Below are positions 33,061 through 41,992 of a stretch of 64,000 nucleotides of DNA, one piece after another; the first letter of the stretch is position 1, and every line of letters begins with the position of its first letter. The stretch is from GCA-003244245 sp963823755 (lineage in GTDB: Bacteria; Actinomycetota; Actinomycetes; Mycobacteriales; Pseudonocardiaceae). Under the pieces are notes generated by a model, which had not been told where the DNA came from, searched no databases, and saw only the letters and a program-made list of their open reading frames with translations. A program made the translations under genes and the position numbers. The DNA is taken from positions 310,001-374,000 of the forward strand of contig CAWGMP010000017.1 of the NCBI GenBank assembly GCA_963823755.1, read 5' to 3'.

Positions 33061-34376
33061 CGGTCCACGCCTCCCATCACCGGGTCGATCGATGCCACCG
33101 CGGCGATGACGTCGGCCACCATGCCGCCCTCGCTCATCGCAGGCATGGACTGCAGGTTGACGAAGCTGGGGTCCCGGACGTGCACCCGCAGCGGCCGTGT
33201 CCCGCCATCAGAGACCAGGTGGTAACCCAGCTCGCCGCGCGGTGACTCCACCACGGAGTAGGCCTGGCCCGCCGGCACCGCGAAGCCCTCGGTGACCAGC
33301 TTGAAGTGGTGGATCAGCGACTCCATCGATTGGCCCATGATCTTGCGGACGTGCGCCAGGGAGTTGCCCAATCCGTCGGAACCGATCGACAGCTTGGCCG
33401 GCCAGGCGATCTTGGGGTCCTCCACCATCACCGGGCCGGGCTCCAGCTTGTCCAGGCACTGCGCCACGATCTTGAGCGACTGGTGCATCTCCTCCACCCG
33501 CAGCAGGAAGCGGGCGTAGCAGTCCGCGTCGGTGGAAGTGGGGACTTCGAAGTCGTACTCCTCGTAACCGCAGTAGGGCTCGACCTTGCGCAGGTCCCAC
33601 TCCAGACCCGCACAACGCAGGATCGGGCCGGTGACACCCAGCTGCAAGCAGCCGTCCAGCGGCAGGTAGCCCACCTTCTGCAGCCGCTGCTTCCAGATCG
33701 GTTGCCCGGTGAGCAGCTTGTCGATGTCGGGCAGCCGGGAGTCCATGACCTTCAGGAAGTCCCGGATCTTGGTGTCGTAGTCCTCCGGCAGGTCCTGCGC
33801 GACGCCACCGGGCCGGATGAACGCATGGTTCATCCGCAGTCCGGTGAGGAACTCCAGCAGGTGCAGGACCTCCTCGCGCTCGCGGAACCCGGTGGTCATC
33901 CCGGTGAGCGCGCCGAGTTCCATACCTCCGGTGGCTATCGCCACCAGATGCGAGCCGACCCGGTTGAGCTCCATGAGCAGCACCCTGATCACCTGCGCAC
34001 GCCGCGGTGCGGTGATCCCCAGCAGCTTCTCGGTGGCCAGGCAATAGCCGGTCTCGTTGAACAGCGGCGACAGGTAATCCATCCGGGTCACGAAGGTGAC
34101 CCCCTGGGTCCAGGTCCGGTACTCACAGTTCTTCTCGATACCGGTGTGCAGGTAGCCGATCACCGAGCGGGCCTGCGTGACGACTTCGCCCTCCAACTCC
34201 AGGACCAGCCGCAACACCCCGTGCGTGGAGGGGTGCTGCGGCCCCATGTTGACGACGATGCGTTCGTCGTGGCGCCAGTCCTCGATCAGGCTGTCCCAGT
34301 CGCCACCGGTGACGGTGTACACCCGCCCCTCGGTGGTCTCCCGGGCAGTGGCGGCGTAGGGGTCCGGTTCTGTCAT
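33057..34376 (-). CDS. nuoD: NADH-quinone oxidoreductase subunit D
   Basis: A 439-residue 49-kDa-type subunit, related to hydrogenase large subunits but without the Ni ligands: IVVNMGPQHPSTHGVLRL, HTGIEKNCEYRTWTQGV, YLSPLFNETGYCLATEKL, NRVGSHLVAIATGGMELG and RGELGYHLVSDGGTRPLR. The His and Tyr that bind the quinone head group lie in the first and third of these. It helps form the quinone site with nuoB. It abuts nuoC, sharing its first base with the nuoC end. Confidence 0.97.
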   Translation of the reverse strand: MTEPDPYAATARETTEGRVYTVTGGDWDSLIEDWRHDERIVVNMGPQHPSTHGVLRLVLELEGEVVTQARSVIGYLHTGIEKNCEYRTWTQGVTFVTRMDYLSPLFNETGYCLATEKLLGITAPRRAQVIRVLLMELNRVGSHLVAIATGGMELGALTGMTTGFREREEVLHLLEFLTGLRMNHAFIRPGGVAQDLPEDYDTKIRDFLKVMDSRLPDIDKLLTGQPIWKQRLQKVGYLPLDGCLQLGVTGPILRCAGLEWDLRKVEPYCGYEEYDFEVPTSTDADCYARFLLRVEEMHQSLKIVAQCLDKLEPGPVMVEDPKIAWPAKLSIGSDGLGNSLAHVRKIMGQSMESLIHHFKLVTEGFAVPAGQAYSVVESPRGELGYHLVSDGGTRPLRVHVRDPSFVNLQSMPAMSEGGMVADVIAAVASIDPVMGGVDR

Positions 34377-35143
34377 CAGGAGTACGCCCTCCGCTGGTCC
34401 GGCGGTGGGATCTCGGCACCGCCCTTGTACTCCACCGGGATCCCACCGAGCGGGTAGTCCTTGCGCTGCGGGTGGCCGTCCCAGTCGTCGGGCATGAGGA
34501 TGCGGGTCAGCGCCGGGTGGCCGTCGAAGACGATGCCGAACATGTCCCAGGTCTCCCGCTCATGCCAGTCGGCTGTCGGGTACACCGCGACCACGCTGGG
34601 CACGTGGGCGTCATCGACGTCGACGGCGACTTCCAACCGGACCCGCCGCCGGAAGGTCATCGAGGTGAGGTGGTACACCACATGCAGCCGCTGCGCCACC
34701 TCGGTGCCGTAGTCCACGCCGGACACCGAGCTGCACAGTTCGAAACGCAGTGCCGGATCGTCTCGCAGAGTGCGGCACAACGCCACCAGACACTCCCGGC
34801 GCACGTAGTAGGTGATCTCCCCACGGTCCACGGTGACCTGCAGGATAGCCTCGGCAGACACCCCCCGCTCGCGGATCGCGGCCAGCAGCTCGTCGGTGAA
34901 CTCGTCGAACCAGCCGCCGTAGGGCCGCTGCGCGGGGGCCGGTACGTGAGCCGGCAGCGCCAGCCCGCCATAACCGGAGGTGTCGCCGGAGCCGAGAACA
35001 CCGAACATGCCCTGCCGGGCCCGGCCCGCCACCACACCCCCGCGAGCCTCATGCTCGGTCTGCTCCGCAGAGCTCATCTCCGCAGAGCTGCGCTGACCGG
35101 GCTCCAGACCCTTACCGTTGTCCTGGTCGGCCACGTCGCTCAC
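34376..35143 (-). CDS. nuoC: NADH-quinone oxidoreductase subunit C
   Basis: A 255-residue 30-kDa-type subunit. The conserved part spans about residues 85-230: GVSAEAILQVTVDRGEIT, FELCSSVSGVDYG, RLHVVYHLTSMTFRRRVR, AVYPTADWHERETWDMFG and DWDGHPQRKDYPLGGIP. The first 70 residues (rich in Ser/Glu/Gly) are a disordered extension. Separate C and D genes, as here, are usual for actinobacteria. Its start overlaps the nuoB stop. Confidence 0.95.
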   Translation of the reverse strand: MSDVADQDNGKGLEPGQRSSAEMSSAEQTEHEARGGVVAGRARQGMFGVLGSGDTSGYGGLALPAHVPAPAQRPYGGWFDEFTDELLAAIRERGVSAEAILQVTVDRGEITYYVRRECLVALCRTLRDDPALRFELCSSVSGVDYGTEVAQRLHVVYHLTSMTFRRRVRLEVAVDVDDAHVPSVVAVYPTADWHERETWDMFGIVFDGHPALTRILMPDDWDGHPQRKDYPLGGIPVEYKGGAEIPPPDQRRAYS

Positions 35144-35733
35144 GGCTTCTGGACCGGAGCGTTTTCAGGGGCGCGGGGAGGGGCACTTTTCGGGGCGTAT
35201 CGCACCGAGGAGGGCACCATCGCGGTGCGCTCGCCGTGCTCAGCCTTCAGCGCGGCCCGCTTCGGCCCCAGCGGCTCATCCATGATCTTGGCATGCAGTT
35301 TGAGGATCGCGTCGATGAGCATCTCCGGACGTGGCGGGCAACCGGGCAGGTACATGTCCACCGGGACGATGTGATCGACACCCTGCACGATCGCGTAGTT
35401 GTTGAACATCCCTCCGGTGGAGGCACACACTCCCATCGCGAGCACCCAGCGCGGCTCGGGCATCTGGTCGTAGATCTGCCGCAGCACCGGGGCCATCTTG
35501 TTGCTCACCCGACCTGCCACGATCATCAGATCAGCCTGGCGTGGCGAGGCCCGGAACACCTCCATGCCGAAGCGGGCCAGGTCATACCGGGGTGTCCCCG
35601 CGGTCATCATCTCGATCGCGCAGCACGCCAACCCGAACGTGGCCGGCCACAGCGACGACTTGCGCGTCCAGTTGACCAGTTTCTCCACACTGGTCAGCAG
35701 GATCCCGCTGGGAAGTTTCTCTTCCAGACCCAT
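35140..35733 (-). CDS. nuoB: NADH-quinone oxidoreductase subunit B
   Basis: A subunit of about 197 residues carrying cluster N2, next to the quinone. Motifs: FGLACCAIEMMTAGTPRY with the unusual tandem cysteines, RVSNKMAPVLRQIYDQMP, MGVCASTGGMFNNYAIVQ and LPGCPPRPEMLIDAILKL. The open frame reaches 35790, but ATG 35733 lies two codons beyond the nuoA stop and gives the family start MGLEEKLPSGIL. Confidence 0.96.
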   Translation of the reverse strand: MGLEEKLPSGILLTSVEKLVNWTRKSSLWPATFGLACCAIEMMTAGTPRYDLARFGMEVFRASPRQADLMIVAGRVSNKMAPVLRQIYDQMPEPRWVLAMGVCASTGGMFNNYAIVQGVDHIVPVDMYLPGCPPRPEMLIDAILKLHAKIMDEPLGPKRAALKAEHGERTAMVPSSVRYAPKSAPPRAPENAPVQKP

Positions 35734-35737
35734 GATG

Positions 35738-36103
35738 TCAGTTCCAGTCCAACCCGCCGCGCCGCCACACGTAGGCGTAGGCGAAGCCAAGCGTCACGAT
35801 GAATAGAACGATCTCCACCAGACCGAAGATGCCCAGCGAGTCCGCGGCCACCGCGAACGGGTACAAGAACACCATCTCGATGTCGAACAGGATGAACAGC
35901 ATCGCGGTGAGGTAGTACGCCACCGGCATCCGCCCCGCCCCTGCGACGGGTTGCGGGGAGGGCTCGATGCCGCACTCGTAGGCGTCGAGCTTGGCCCGGT
36001 TGTACCGGCGCGGCCCGATGTAGGGGGCTGCGGCGACGGAGAAAACCGCGAAACCCCCCGCCAGCAGGAGCATCAGTACCAGGGGAACATAGGGCTGCAG
36101 CAC
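35738..36103 (-). CDS. nuoA: NADH-quinone oxidoreductase subunit A
   Basis: A 121-residue, three-helix subunit. PLVLMLLLAGGFAVFSVA opens it. The conserved loop KLDAYECGIEPSPQPVAG carries the Glu-Cys-Gly of the quinone-site lid, and FILFDIEMVFLYPFAVAA carries the buried Asp/Glu. GTG 36103 preceded by AAGGAAGG is preferred over the in-frame ATG at 36130. It is the first nuo gene; the operon promoter should lie in 36104-36200. Confidence 0.95.
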   Translation of the reverse strand: MLQPYVPLVLMLLLAGGFAVFSVAAAPYIGPRRYNRAKLDAYECGIEPSPQPVAGAGRMPVAYYLTAMLFILFDIEMVFLYPFAVAADSLGIFGLVEIVLFIVTLGFAYAYVWRRGGLDWN

Positions 36104-36200
36104 TCGCGTCCCTTCCTTACGACATCTCATGAACGTCCCACGTCCACCCTACGTGCGGGCCGGTCACGCGCTGCCTTGAGGCTAACCTAAAACCCAGCCT

Positions 36201-36222
36201 CGATCAGGCCTTATCCTGATCG
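36201..36222 (-). terminator. Hairpin between the reductase gene and nuoA
   Basis: A perfect 8-bp stem (CGATCAGG at 36201-36208, CCTGATCG at 36215-36222) with a six-base loop, lying 18 bases past the stop of the upstream reductase gene. On the minus strand it is followed by AGGCTGGGTTTTAGG, so it may terminate or attenuate transcription before nuoA. Confidence 0.5.
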
Positions 36223-36239
36223 TAAGCCCTGTTGATCGA

Positions 36240-37532
36240 TCACACGCTGGGAGTCAGCCTGGTCATCGCGGTGATCACCCGGTCCATCGTGTCGCCCTCG
36301 CGACTGTCGTAGAGGTTGGCCAGCAGCTTGAGCAGGAACCGCATCAGGGTCGGACGCGGCAGACTGTGGCGGGTCGCTGCTCGCATCACAGCCGGGTGGC
36401 CGATCAACCGGCTGAATCCGTTTCCCAACCGGAAGTAGCCACCCAATTCCTCCCGCAGCGCAGCGGGGTAACGTCGAAGCGCGCGCTCCCGAGCCGGCCC
36501 GTCGGGCCGGGCCAGTGCCTGGACGGTGCACTCCGCGGCGAACCGGGCGGACTGCATCGCATAGGCGATGCCCTCACCATTGAACGAGTTGACCATGCCG
36601 CCGGCATCGCCGACCAGCAACAGGCCGCCACGGTAGTGCGGGGTGCGGTTGAAACCCATGGGCAAGGCGGCTCCGGCGATCTTGCCTACGGCGTTGTCCT
36701 CGCGGAAACCCCACTCCTGGGGTGTGCTGTCAAGCCAGGACCGCAGCAACGCCCGGTAGTCGGTCTTACCATACGCCGTGGACGTGGACAGGATCCCCAA
36801 ACCGACATTGGACGTCCCGTCGCCCATGCCGAAGATCCACCCGTATCCGGGCAGCAGCCTGGGCTGCTGTGGGATCGTGTGATCCCACAGTTCCAGGTGG
36901 CTTTCCAGGAAGTCGTCATGGGTGCGGGAGCTGGTGTAGTAGCGACGCACCGCGACGCCCATCGGCCGATCCGAGCGCTTGTCCATCCCCAGACTGAGCG
37001 CGAGCCGGGCACTGACCCCGTCGCAGGCCAGCGTGAGCGGGGCACGGTAGGCCATCGGCTGCCTGTCCGGACCCTGCCGGCCTTTGACGCCGACGACCCT
37101 TCCGGTGCGCTCGTCGGTGATCGCCTCGGTGACCGTGCTCAGCTCGTGGAGTCGGGCGCCGGCCTTCTCGGCGTGGCGCACCAGCATCTCGTCGAAGTCC
37201 AGCCGCTGGCGCACCGCACCGTAGGGCGGGAAGCTGGCCAGCTCGGGCCACGGCAGCTCGATCGTCACTCCCCCGCCCACCACCCGCAAACCCCGGTTGT
37301 GCAACCAGCCGGCCCCGGTGCTGGTATCGATGCCCAGGTCGATCAACTGCTTGACGCCACGGGGTGTCAGCCCGTCCCCGCATACCTTGTCGCGGGGGAA
37401 CGCGGACTTCTCCAGCAACAGCACGTCCAGCCCGGCGCGGGCCAGGTACGCCGCGGCCGTCGAGCCCGCGGGCCCCGCCCCGACCACGATCACGTCGGCA
37501 TCGTTGTCGCTGGCGCCCACCCGGCTGGCCAT
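36240..37532 (-). CDS. Geranylgeranyl reductase-family flavoprotein (menaquinone reductase-like)
   Basis: A 430-residue FAD-dependent oxidoreductase. VIVVGAGPAGSTAAAYLARA is the Rossmann dinucleotide site, LEKSAFPRDKVCGDGLTP is the family signature with the conserved Cys, YGWIFGMGDGTSNVGLG lies in the substrate domain and GGLLLVGDAGGMVNSFNG is the second FAD motif. Actinobacterial members such as MenJ saturate one isoprene unit of menaquinone. Its position just upstream of nuoA, in the same direction, fits making the quinone used by complex I. The gene symbol is withheld because paralogues act on other isoprenoids. Confidence 0.88.
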   Translation of the reverse strand: MASRVGASDNDADVIVVGAGPAGSTAAAYLARAGLDVLLLEKSAFPRDKVCGDGLTPRGVKQLIDLGIDTSTGAGWLHNRGLRVVGGGVTIELPWPELASFPPYGAVRQRLDFDEMLVRHAEKAGARLHELSTVTEAITDERTGRVVGVKGRQGPDRQPMAYRAPLTLACDGVSARLALSLGMDKRSDRPMGVAVRRYYTSSRTHDDFLESHLELWDHTIPQQPRLLPGYGWIFGMGDGTSNVGLGILSTSTAYGKTDYRALLRSWLDSTPQEWGFREDNAVGKIAGAALPMGFNRTPHYRGGLLLVGDAGGMVNSFNGEGIAYAMQSARFAAECTVQALARPDGPARERALRRYPAALREELGGYFRLGNGFSRLIGHPAVMRAATRHSLPRPTLMRFLLKLLANLYDSREGDTMDRVITAMTRLTPSV

Positions 37533-37737
37533 CCCGCTCCCCTCGGTTGTTCAGTGACTCCTATGGGCTCCGATGGGCTCCTAATGGGATCCGGGAGCCC
37601 GTGGAGGCGCTCCCAGAAGCTTGAGTGTAAGCGCCAGGGTCGCGATGGCTGCCCGGCTGCCTACGCCGATTGACGGTCGCGGTCCACGCACGCGGAGTAA
37701 GATCACTTGTACGTGAGGTCACAGGAGGGGTGTGTGG

Positions 37738-40611
37738 ATGCGTCAACCAGGTCGTGACCTGCGCATTCGCTACCAGGACGGTACTCGTGGTGCCACTTCG
37801 GAATATGACGCGTTCATCTCCTACAGCCACGCCCTGGACGGTGCCGTAGCGCGGGCGCTGCAGACTGGGTTGGAGCGGTTTGCCAAACCCTGGTACCGAC
37901 CGCGGGCCCTGCGGGTCTTCCGGGACACCGCGAGCCTGGCTGCCAACCCAGGCCTGTGGTCCTCCATCGAGACGGCGTTGGCCTCTTCTGCCTGGCTGGT
38001 GCTGATGGCCTCGCCGGAGGCGGCACGATCACCGTGGGTCAACCGTGAGGTCGCGTGGTGGCTGGCGAACAAGTCGCTGCAGCGGTTGCTCGTGGTGCTC
38101 ACCGAGGGTGAGTTCGCCTGGGACGAAGACGCCGGGCACGATGACGGGGCGGGTGCGGCCCTGCCCCCCGCGCTGCGCGGTGCCTTCGTCGAGGAACCCC
38201 GCTGGGTGGACCTGCGCTGGTTGCACGACGTGGACCAGGTGGACCAGTCCAACCCCCGGTTGCGGGAGTGCGTGGCCGACGTCGCCGCGGCCGTGCGCGA
38301 AGTGCCCAAGGACGAGTTGGTCGGTGAGCACATCCGCCAGCACCGCCGCACCATGCGGCTGGCTCGGGGTGGCGTCACCGCCCTGGCAGTGCTGTTGATC
38401 GCGGCGCTGGTGGCCGCGGTCGTCGCCTTCCAACAACGCGCCACCGCGCAGAGCGAACGTGACACCGCCGACTTCAACGAGATCACCGCGCAAGCCGGCC
38501 GGCTGCGCAGCATTGACATTTCCGTCGCGGCTCAGCTCGACCTCACCGCCTACCGCAGGCGACCAACCGAGGAAAACCTCTACACGGCTCTCGTCACCGA
38601 CGCGAACGCTGCTTTGTCCACCCCGCTGGCTGGCCAGGGTGTGCCCGTCAGGGCGGTGGTGTTCAGCCCTGACGGGCACACCCTGGCCAGCGACGGTGAC
38701 GACCGCATCGTGCGGCTGTGGAACGTGACCGACCCCACCCACCCGAGATCTCTGAGCCCACCCTTGACCGGCCACACCGACCAAATCAACGCGGTGGCGT
38801 TCAGCCCTGACGGCCATACCCTGGCCACCGGCAGCAACGACCAGACCGTGCGACTGTGGAACCTGACCGACCCCACCCACCCGAGATCTCTGGGCCGGCC
38901 TCTGACCGGCCACACCAACTACGTCAACGCGGTGGCGTTCAGCCCCGACGGCCATACCCTGGCCACCGGCAGCAACGACCAGACCGTGCGACTGTGGAAC
39001 CTGACCGACCCGACCCACCCCACCCCTGTGGGTCAGCCCTTGACCGGCCACACCGACAACGTCAACACGGTGGCATTCAGCCCTGACGGGCACACCCTCG
39101 CCAGCGGCAGCGACGACCAGAAAGTGCGACTGTGGAACCTGACCGACCCCACTCACCCGACTTCCCTGGGCGAGCCCCTGACCGGCCACACCGACAACGT
39201 CAACACAGTGGCGTTCAGCCCTGACGGCCATACCCTCGCCACCGGCAGCAACGACCAGACCGTGCGACTGTGGAACCTGACCGACCCGGCCCACCCCACG
39301 CCCCTGGGGCTGCCTCTGACCGACCACACCAACTACGTCAATGCGGTGACGTTCAGTCCTGACGGCCATACCCTGGCCACCGGCAGCGACGACCACAAGG
39401 TGCGGTTGTGGGACGTAGCTGACCCGGCCTATCCCACGCCCCTGGGCCAGCCCTTGGCCGGCCACACCAACTATGTCAACTCAGTGGCGTTCAGCCCTGA
39501 CGGGCACACCCTGGCCACCGGCAGCAACGACGACACGGTCCGGCTGTGGGACATTCCCGCTGCGCTCATGACCGCCCACACCGATGACGTCTTCGCGGTG
39601 GCGTTCAGCCCTGACGGGCACACCCTGGCCAGCGGCAGCGACGACCAGAAAGTGCGACTGTGGAACGTGACCGACCCCACCCACCCGAGATCGCTGGGCC
39701 AACCCCTGACCGGCCACACCGGCCACGTCAACGCGGTGGCGTTCAGCCCTGACGGGCACACCCTCGCCACCGGCAGCGACGACCAGAAAGTGCGACTATG
39801 GAACGTGACCGACCCCACCCACGCTACCCCGCTGGGCCAACCCCTGACCGGCCACACCAACGATGTCAACGCGGTGGCATTCAGCCCTGACGGGCACACC
39901 CTGGCCAGCGGCAGCAACGACTGGACTGTGCGGTTGTGGAACGTGACCGACCCCACCCACCCCACGCTCCTGGGCCAACCCCTGACCGGCCACACCAACG
40001 ATGTCAACGCGGTGGCATTCAGCCCTGACGGGCACACCCTGGCCAGCGGCAGCAACGACTGGACTGTGCGGTTGTGGAACGTGACCGACCCCACCCACCC
40101 CACGCTCCTGGGCCAACCCCTGACCGGCCACACCAACGATGTCAACGCGGTGGCATTCAGCCCTGACGGGCACACCCTGGCCAGCGGCAGCAACGACTGG
40201 ACTGTGCGGTTGTGGAACGTGACCGACCCCACCCACCCCACGCTCCTGGGCCAACCCCTGACCGGCCACACCGACTCGGTCAACAAGGCGGTGTTCAGTC
40301 CTGACGGGCACACCCTGGCCACCGGAAGCCGCGACCAGACGGTGCGGCTGTGGAACGTGACCGACCCCACCCACCCGAGATCGCTGGGCCAACCCCTGAC
40401 CGGCCACACCAGCTACGTCGACGCGGTGGCGTTCAGTCCTGACAGGCACACCCTGGCCACCGGAAGCGCCGACCACACGATCCGGCTGTGGGAGATAAAC
40501 GTCGACCGAGCAATCCAGCGGATCTGCGCTATCACCGCGAGCACCCTCACCCCCACGACATGGGGGCAGTACGTATCACCGGACCTGCCCCACCGCCCGC
40601 AGTGCCCGTGA
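37738..40611 (+). CDS. TIR-transmembrane-WD40 protein with 14 blades
   Basis: A protein of about 957 residues. A TIR-type domain spans about residues 22-125 (EYDAFISYSHALDGAVAR, RVFRDTASLAANPGLW, SSAWLVLMASPEAARSPW, VNREVAWWL). A transmembrane helix follows at about 211-231 (VTALAVLLIAALVAAVVA), then a short coiled region, then 14 WD40 units of about 46 residues (VAFSPDGHTLATGS, VRLWNVTDPTHP). Unit 7 has a shortened linker (WDIPAALM), which splits the set into two seven-bladed propellers. ATG 37738 lies nine bases after AGGAGG. TIR proteins may cleave NAD+ or act as adaptors; no associated effector gene is seen. Confidence 0.9.
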   Translation: MRQPGRDLRIRYQDGTRGATSEYDAFISYSHALDGAVARALQTGLERFAKPWYRPRALRVFRDTASLAANPGLWSSIETALASSAWLVLMASPEAARSPWVNREVAWWLANKSLQRLLVVLTEGEFAWDEDAGHDDGAGAALPPALRGAFVEEPRWVDLRWLHDVDQVDQSNPRLRECVADVAAAVREVPKDELVGEHIRQHRRTMRLARGGVTALAVLLIAALVAAVVAFQQRATAQSERDTADFNEITAQAGRLRSIDISVAAQLDLTAYRRRPTEENLYTALVTDANAALSTPLAGQGVPVRAVVFSPDGHTLASDGDDRIVRLWNVTDPTHPRSLSPPLTGHTDQINAVAFSPDGHTLATGSNDQTVRLWNLTDPTHPRSLGRPLTGHTNYVNAVAFSPDGHTLATGSNDQTVRLWNLTDPTHPTPVGQPLTGHTDNVNTVAFSPDGHTLASGSDDQKVRLWNLTDPTHPTSLGEPLTGHTDNVNTVAFSPDGHTLATGSNDQTVRLWNLTDPAHPTPLGLPLTDHTNYVNAVTFSPDGHTLATGSDDHKVRLWDVADPAYPTPLGQPLAGHTNYVNSVAFSPDGHTLATGSNDDTVRLWDIPAALMTAHTDDVFAVAFSPDGHTLASGSDDQKVRLWNVTDPTHPRSLGQPLTGHTGHVNAVAFSPDGHTLATGSDDQKVRLWNVTDPTHATPLGQPLTGHTNDVNAVAFSPDGHTLASGSNDWTVRLWNVTDPTHPTLLGQPLTGHTNDVNAVAFSPDGHTLASGSNDWTVRLWNVTDPTHPTLLGQPLTGHTNDVNAVAFSPDGHTLASGSNDWTVRLWNVTDPTHPTLLGQPLTGHTDSVNKAVFSPDGHTLATGSRDQTVRLWNVTDPTHPRSLGQPLTGHTSYVDAVAFSPDRHTLATGSADHTIRLWEINVDRAIQRICAITASTLTPTTWGQYVSPDLPHRPQCP
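39861..40274 (+). repeat. Three identical 138-bp WD40 units in tandem
   Basis: The same 138-bp unit, one blade, occurs three times in a row with exact spacing (CGATGTCAAC at 39861, 39999 and 40137) and no visible difference between copies. It encodes blades 10-12 of the TIR-WD40 protein, each with GSNDWTVRLWNV. Other blades are similar but not identical, so these copies are a recent expansion or are being homogenised. Confidence 0.9.
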
Positions 40612-41910
40612 TACTGCCCTCGTCGATCCCGTGATACTGCCCTCGTCCGCCTCGTCGTCGTCTTCGGCATGGTCCTGGTCGGCGTGGCCCTGGTCGGTGT
40701 CATCATTCCCGTGGTCGGCGCTCTCGGCCTTCGTGCTCACGGGTTCTGGTCCCGTGCCGCGCAAGGACAGCGACATGGCGGCGCAGCCACCGAGCAGCGT
40801 CGCGGCCAGCACAGCCACCGCGAGCGTCCCGAAAGGGATGTCGACGGGGTCGAACGCCGCTGCGCCGAGCCGCCCGCCGGCCAGCGCGCCGAGCACTGCG
40901 CTGCCGAGCGCGAGCACCACGGCGGCCACTGCGAGGATCCGCAGCCGCTGTGGCAGGTCGGGGCCGGCAGCGGCGGCGCAACGACGCCCCACTGCGGCCC
41001 CGACCAGCAGCGGCACCGCAAGGGCGACGCCCCACCAGGGCTGCGCCGGACCCAGTGGCAGCGCAGCGAGCAGCGGCAGCGCCGGCACCGGTCCGGCATG
41101 CACCGCGAAAGGGCTGACCGACAACGCCCCTACCGACAAGCCCGATCCGGCCAGCCAGGACAGTCCGGCGATCGCCGCGTTGGGCAGGTAGCCGAACGAC
41201 AGGATGGTCAGCCCGAGAACGCTACCGGCGTCGGACCCCGACATCTGGGCGACCTCGGGGGCGGACACCACCAGGGCGACCAGCACCGTGGACAGGCCTG
41301 CGGTGAGCAGAACCGCCAGGCCCCACAGCCCGGCCGTCAGGCCGGGCCGCACCCAGCCGGGCGCCTGGCGCAGCGCCGCGGGCAGTAACCCGCAGGGTCG
41401 GGCCAGGCCCAGACCTGCGGCGACACCGGCGACCAGCGCGCAGCCGACGGCGGCCTGCGCAGGATCCGCGGTCACCGCCGCAGGGGTGGCCACCAACGCC
41501 AGGACAGCACCCAAAACGCCGTGGATGCCGGCGATCGTCCCGGCCACCCACCCAGCGTCGACGGGCTGATGGAGACCGGAACGGACCGCGACCCCCGCGG
41601 CGCCGCGGGCGACCAGCGCGCCGGCAAGCAGGGTGGGTAGCAGCGGCAGGACGCCGAGCGGGGTCCCGTCAATGGTCACAGGGACGTGGTGGACGACCAG
41701 CCAGCCCACCGCACCTGCCCGAGCCAGCCCCGCCGCGGAGCTGCCTGCGCCACTTGCCGCGGCAACCATGGCGAGCAGAGTCACCGCGGCCAGGTAGCTG
41801 GCGACGGCAGGCAGGCTGGCGGCGCCGATCATCGCCCGCCAACCAGGGCGAGTGCCGTCGTCTGCTGGGGCACAGGACACCGACGGCAGCAGGGGGCTCA
41901 CAGTCCTCAC
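40576..41910 (-). CDS. DUF6350/PerM-like polytopic membrane protein
   Basis: A 444-residue protein with some ten to twelve hydrophobic helices (LPAVASYLAAVTLLAMVA, GWVAGTIAGIHGVLGAVL, LWGLAVLLTAGLSTVLVA, LTILSFGYLPNAAIAGLS, FDPVDIPFGTLAVAVLAA). It ends in a charged Asp/His-rich cytoplasmic tail. The motif SFGYLPNAAIAG and its place downstream of sucC-sucD match the family containing mycobacterial PerM, a membrane protein linked to cell division under stress. Its last 36 bases overlap the 3' end of the convergent TIR-WD40 gene, where purN would be expected in related genomes. Confidence 0.85.
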   Translation of the reverse strand: MRTVSPLLPSVSCAPADDGTRPGWRAMIGAASLPAVASYLAAVTLLAMVAAASGAGSSAAGLARAGAVGWLVVHHVPVTIDGTPLGVLPLLPTLLAGALVARGAAGVAVRSGLHQPVDAGWVAGTIAGIHGVLGAVLALVATPAAVTADPAQAAVGCALVAGVAAGLGLARPCGLLPAALRQAPGWVRPGLTAGLWGLAVLLTAGLSTVLVALVVSAPEVAQMSGSDAGSVLGLTILSFGYLPNAAIAGLSWLAGSGLSVGALSVSPFAVHAGPVPALPLLAALPLGPAQPWWGVALAVPLLVGAAVGRRCAAAAGPDLPQRLRILAVAAVVLALGSAVLGALAGGRLGAAAFDPVDIPFGTLAVAVLAATLLGGCAAMSLSLRGTGPEPVSTKAESADHGNDDTDQGHADQDHAEDDDEADEGSITGSTRAVSRALRAVGQVR

Positions 41911-41992
41911 CTTCGCAGCCGGGTGGCATCCTCGCGGCGATCACCTGACCGACGCGCACGGGATGTAACCAGATTGGGGTACCGCAAGCGGG

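Noticed and set aside
38029..39465. Long minus-strand frames rich in VAGQGLAQ/GVGRVGQVPQ repeats
   Set aside because: Antisense of the WD40 repeat array; repeat structure and absence of stops follow from the codon use of the real gene.
38640..40500. Direct repeats resembling a CRISPR array
   Set aside because: The units are 138-bp coding WD40 blades without distinct spacers, and there are no cas genes in the window.
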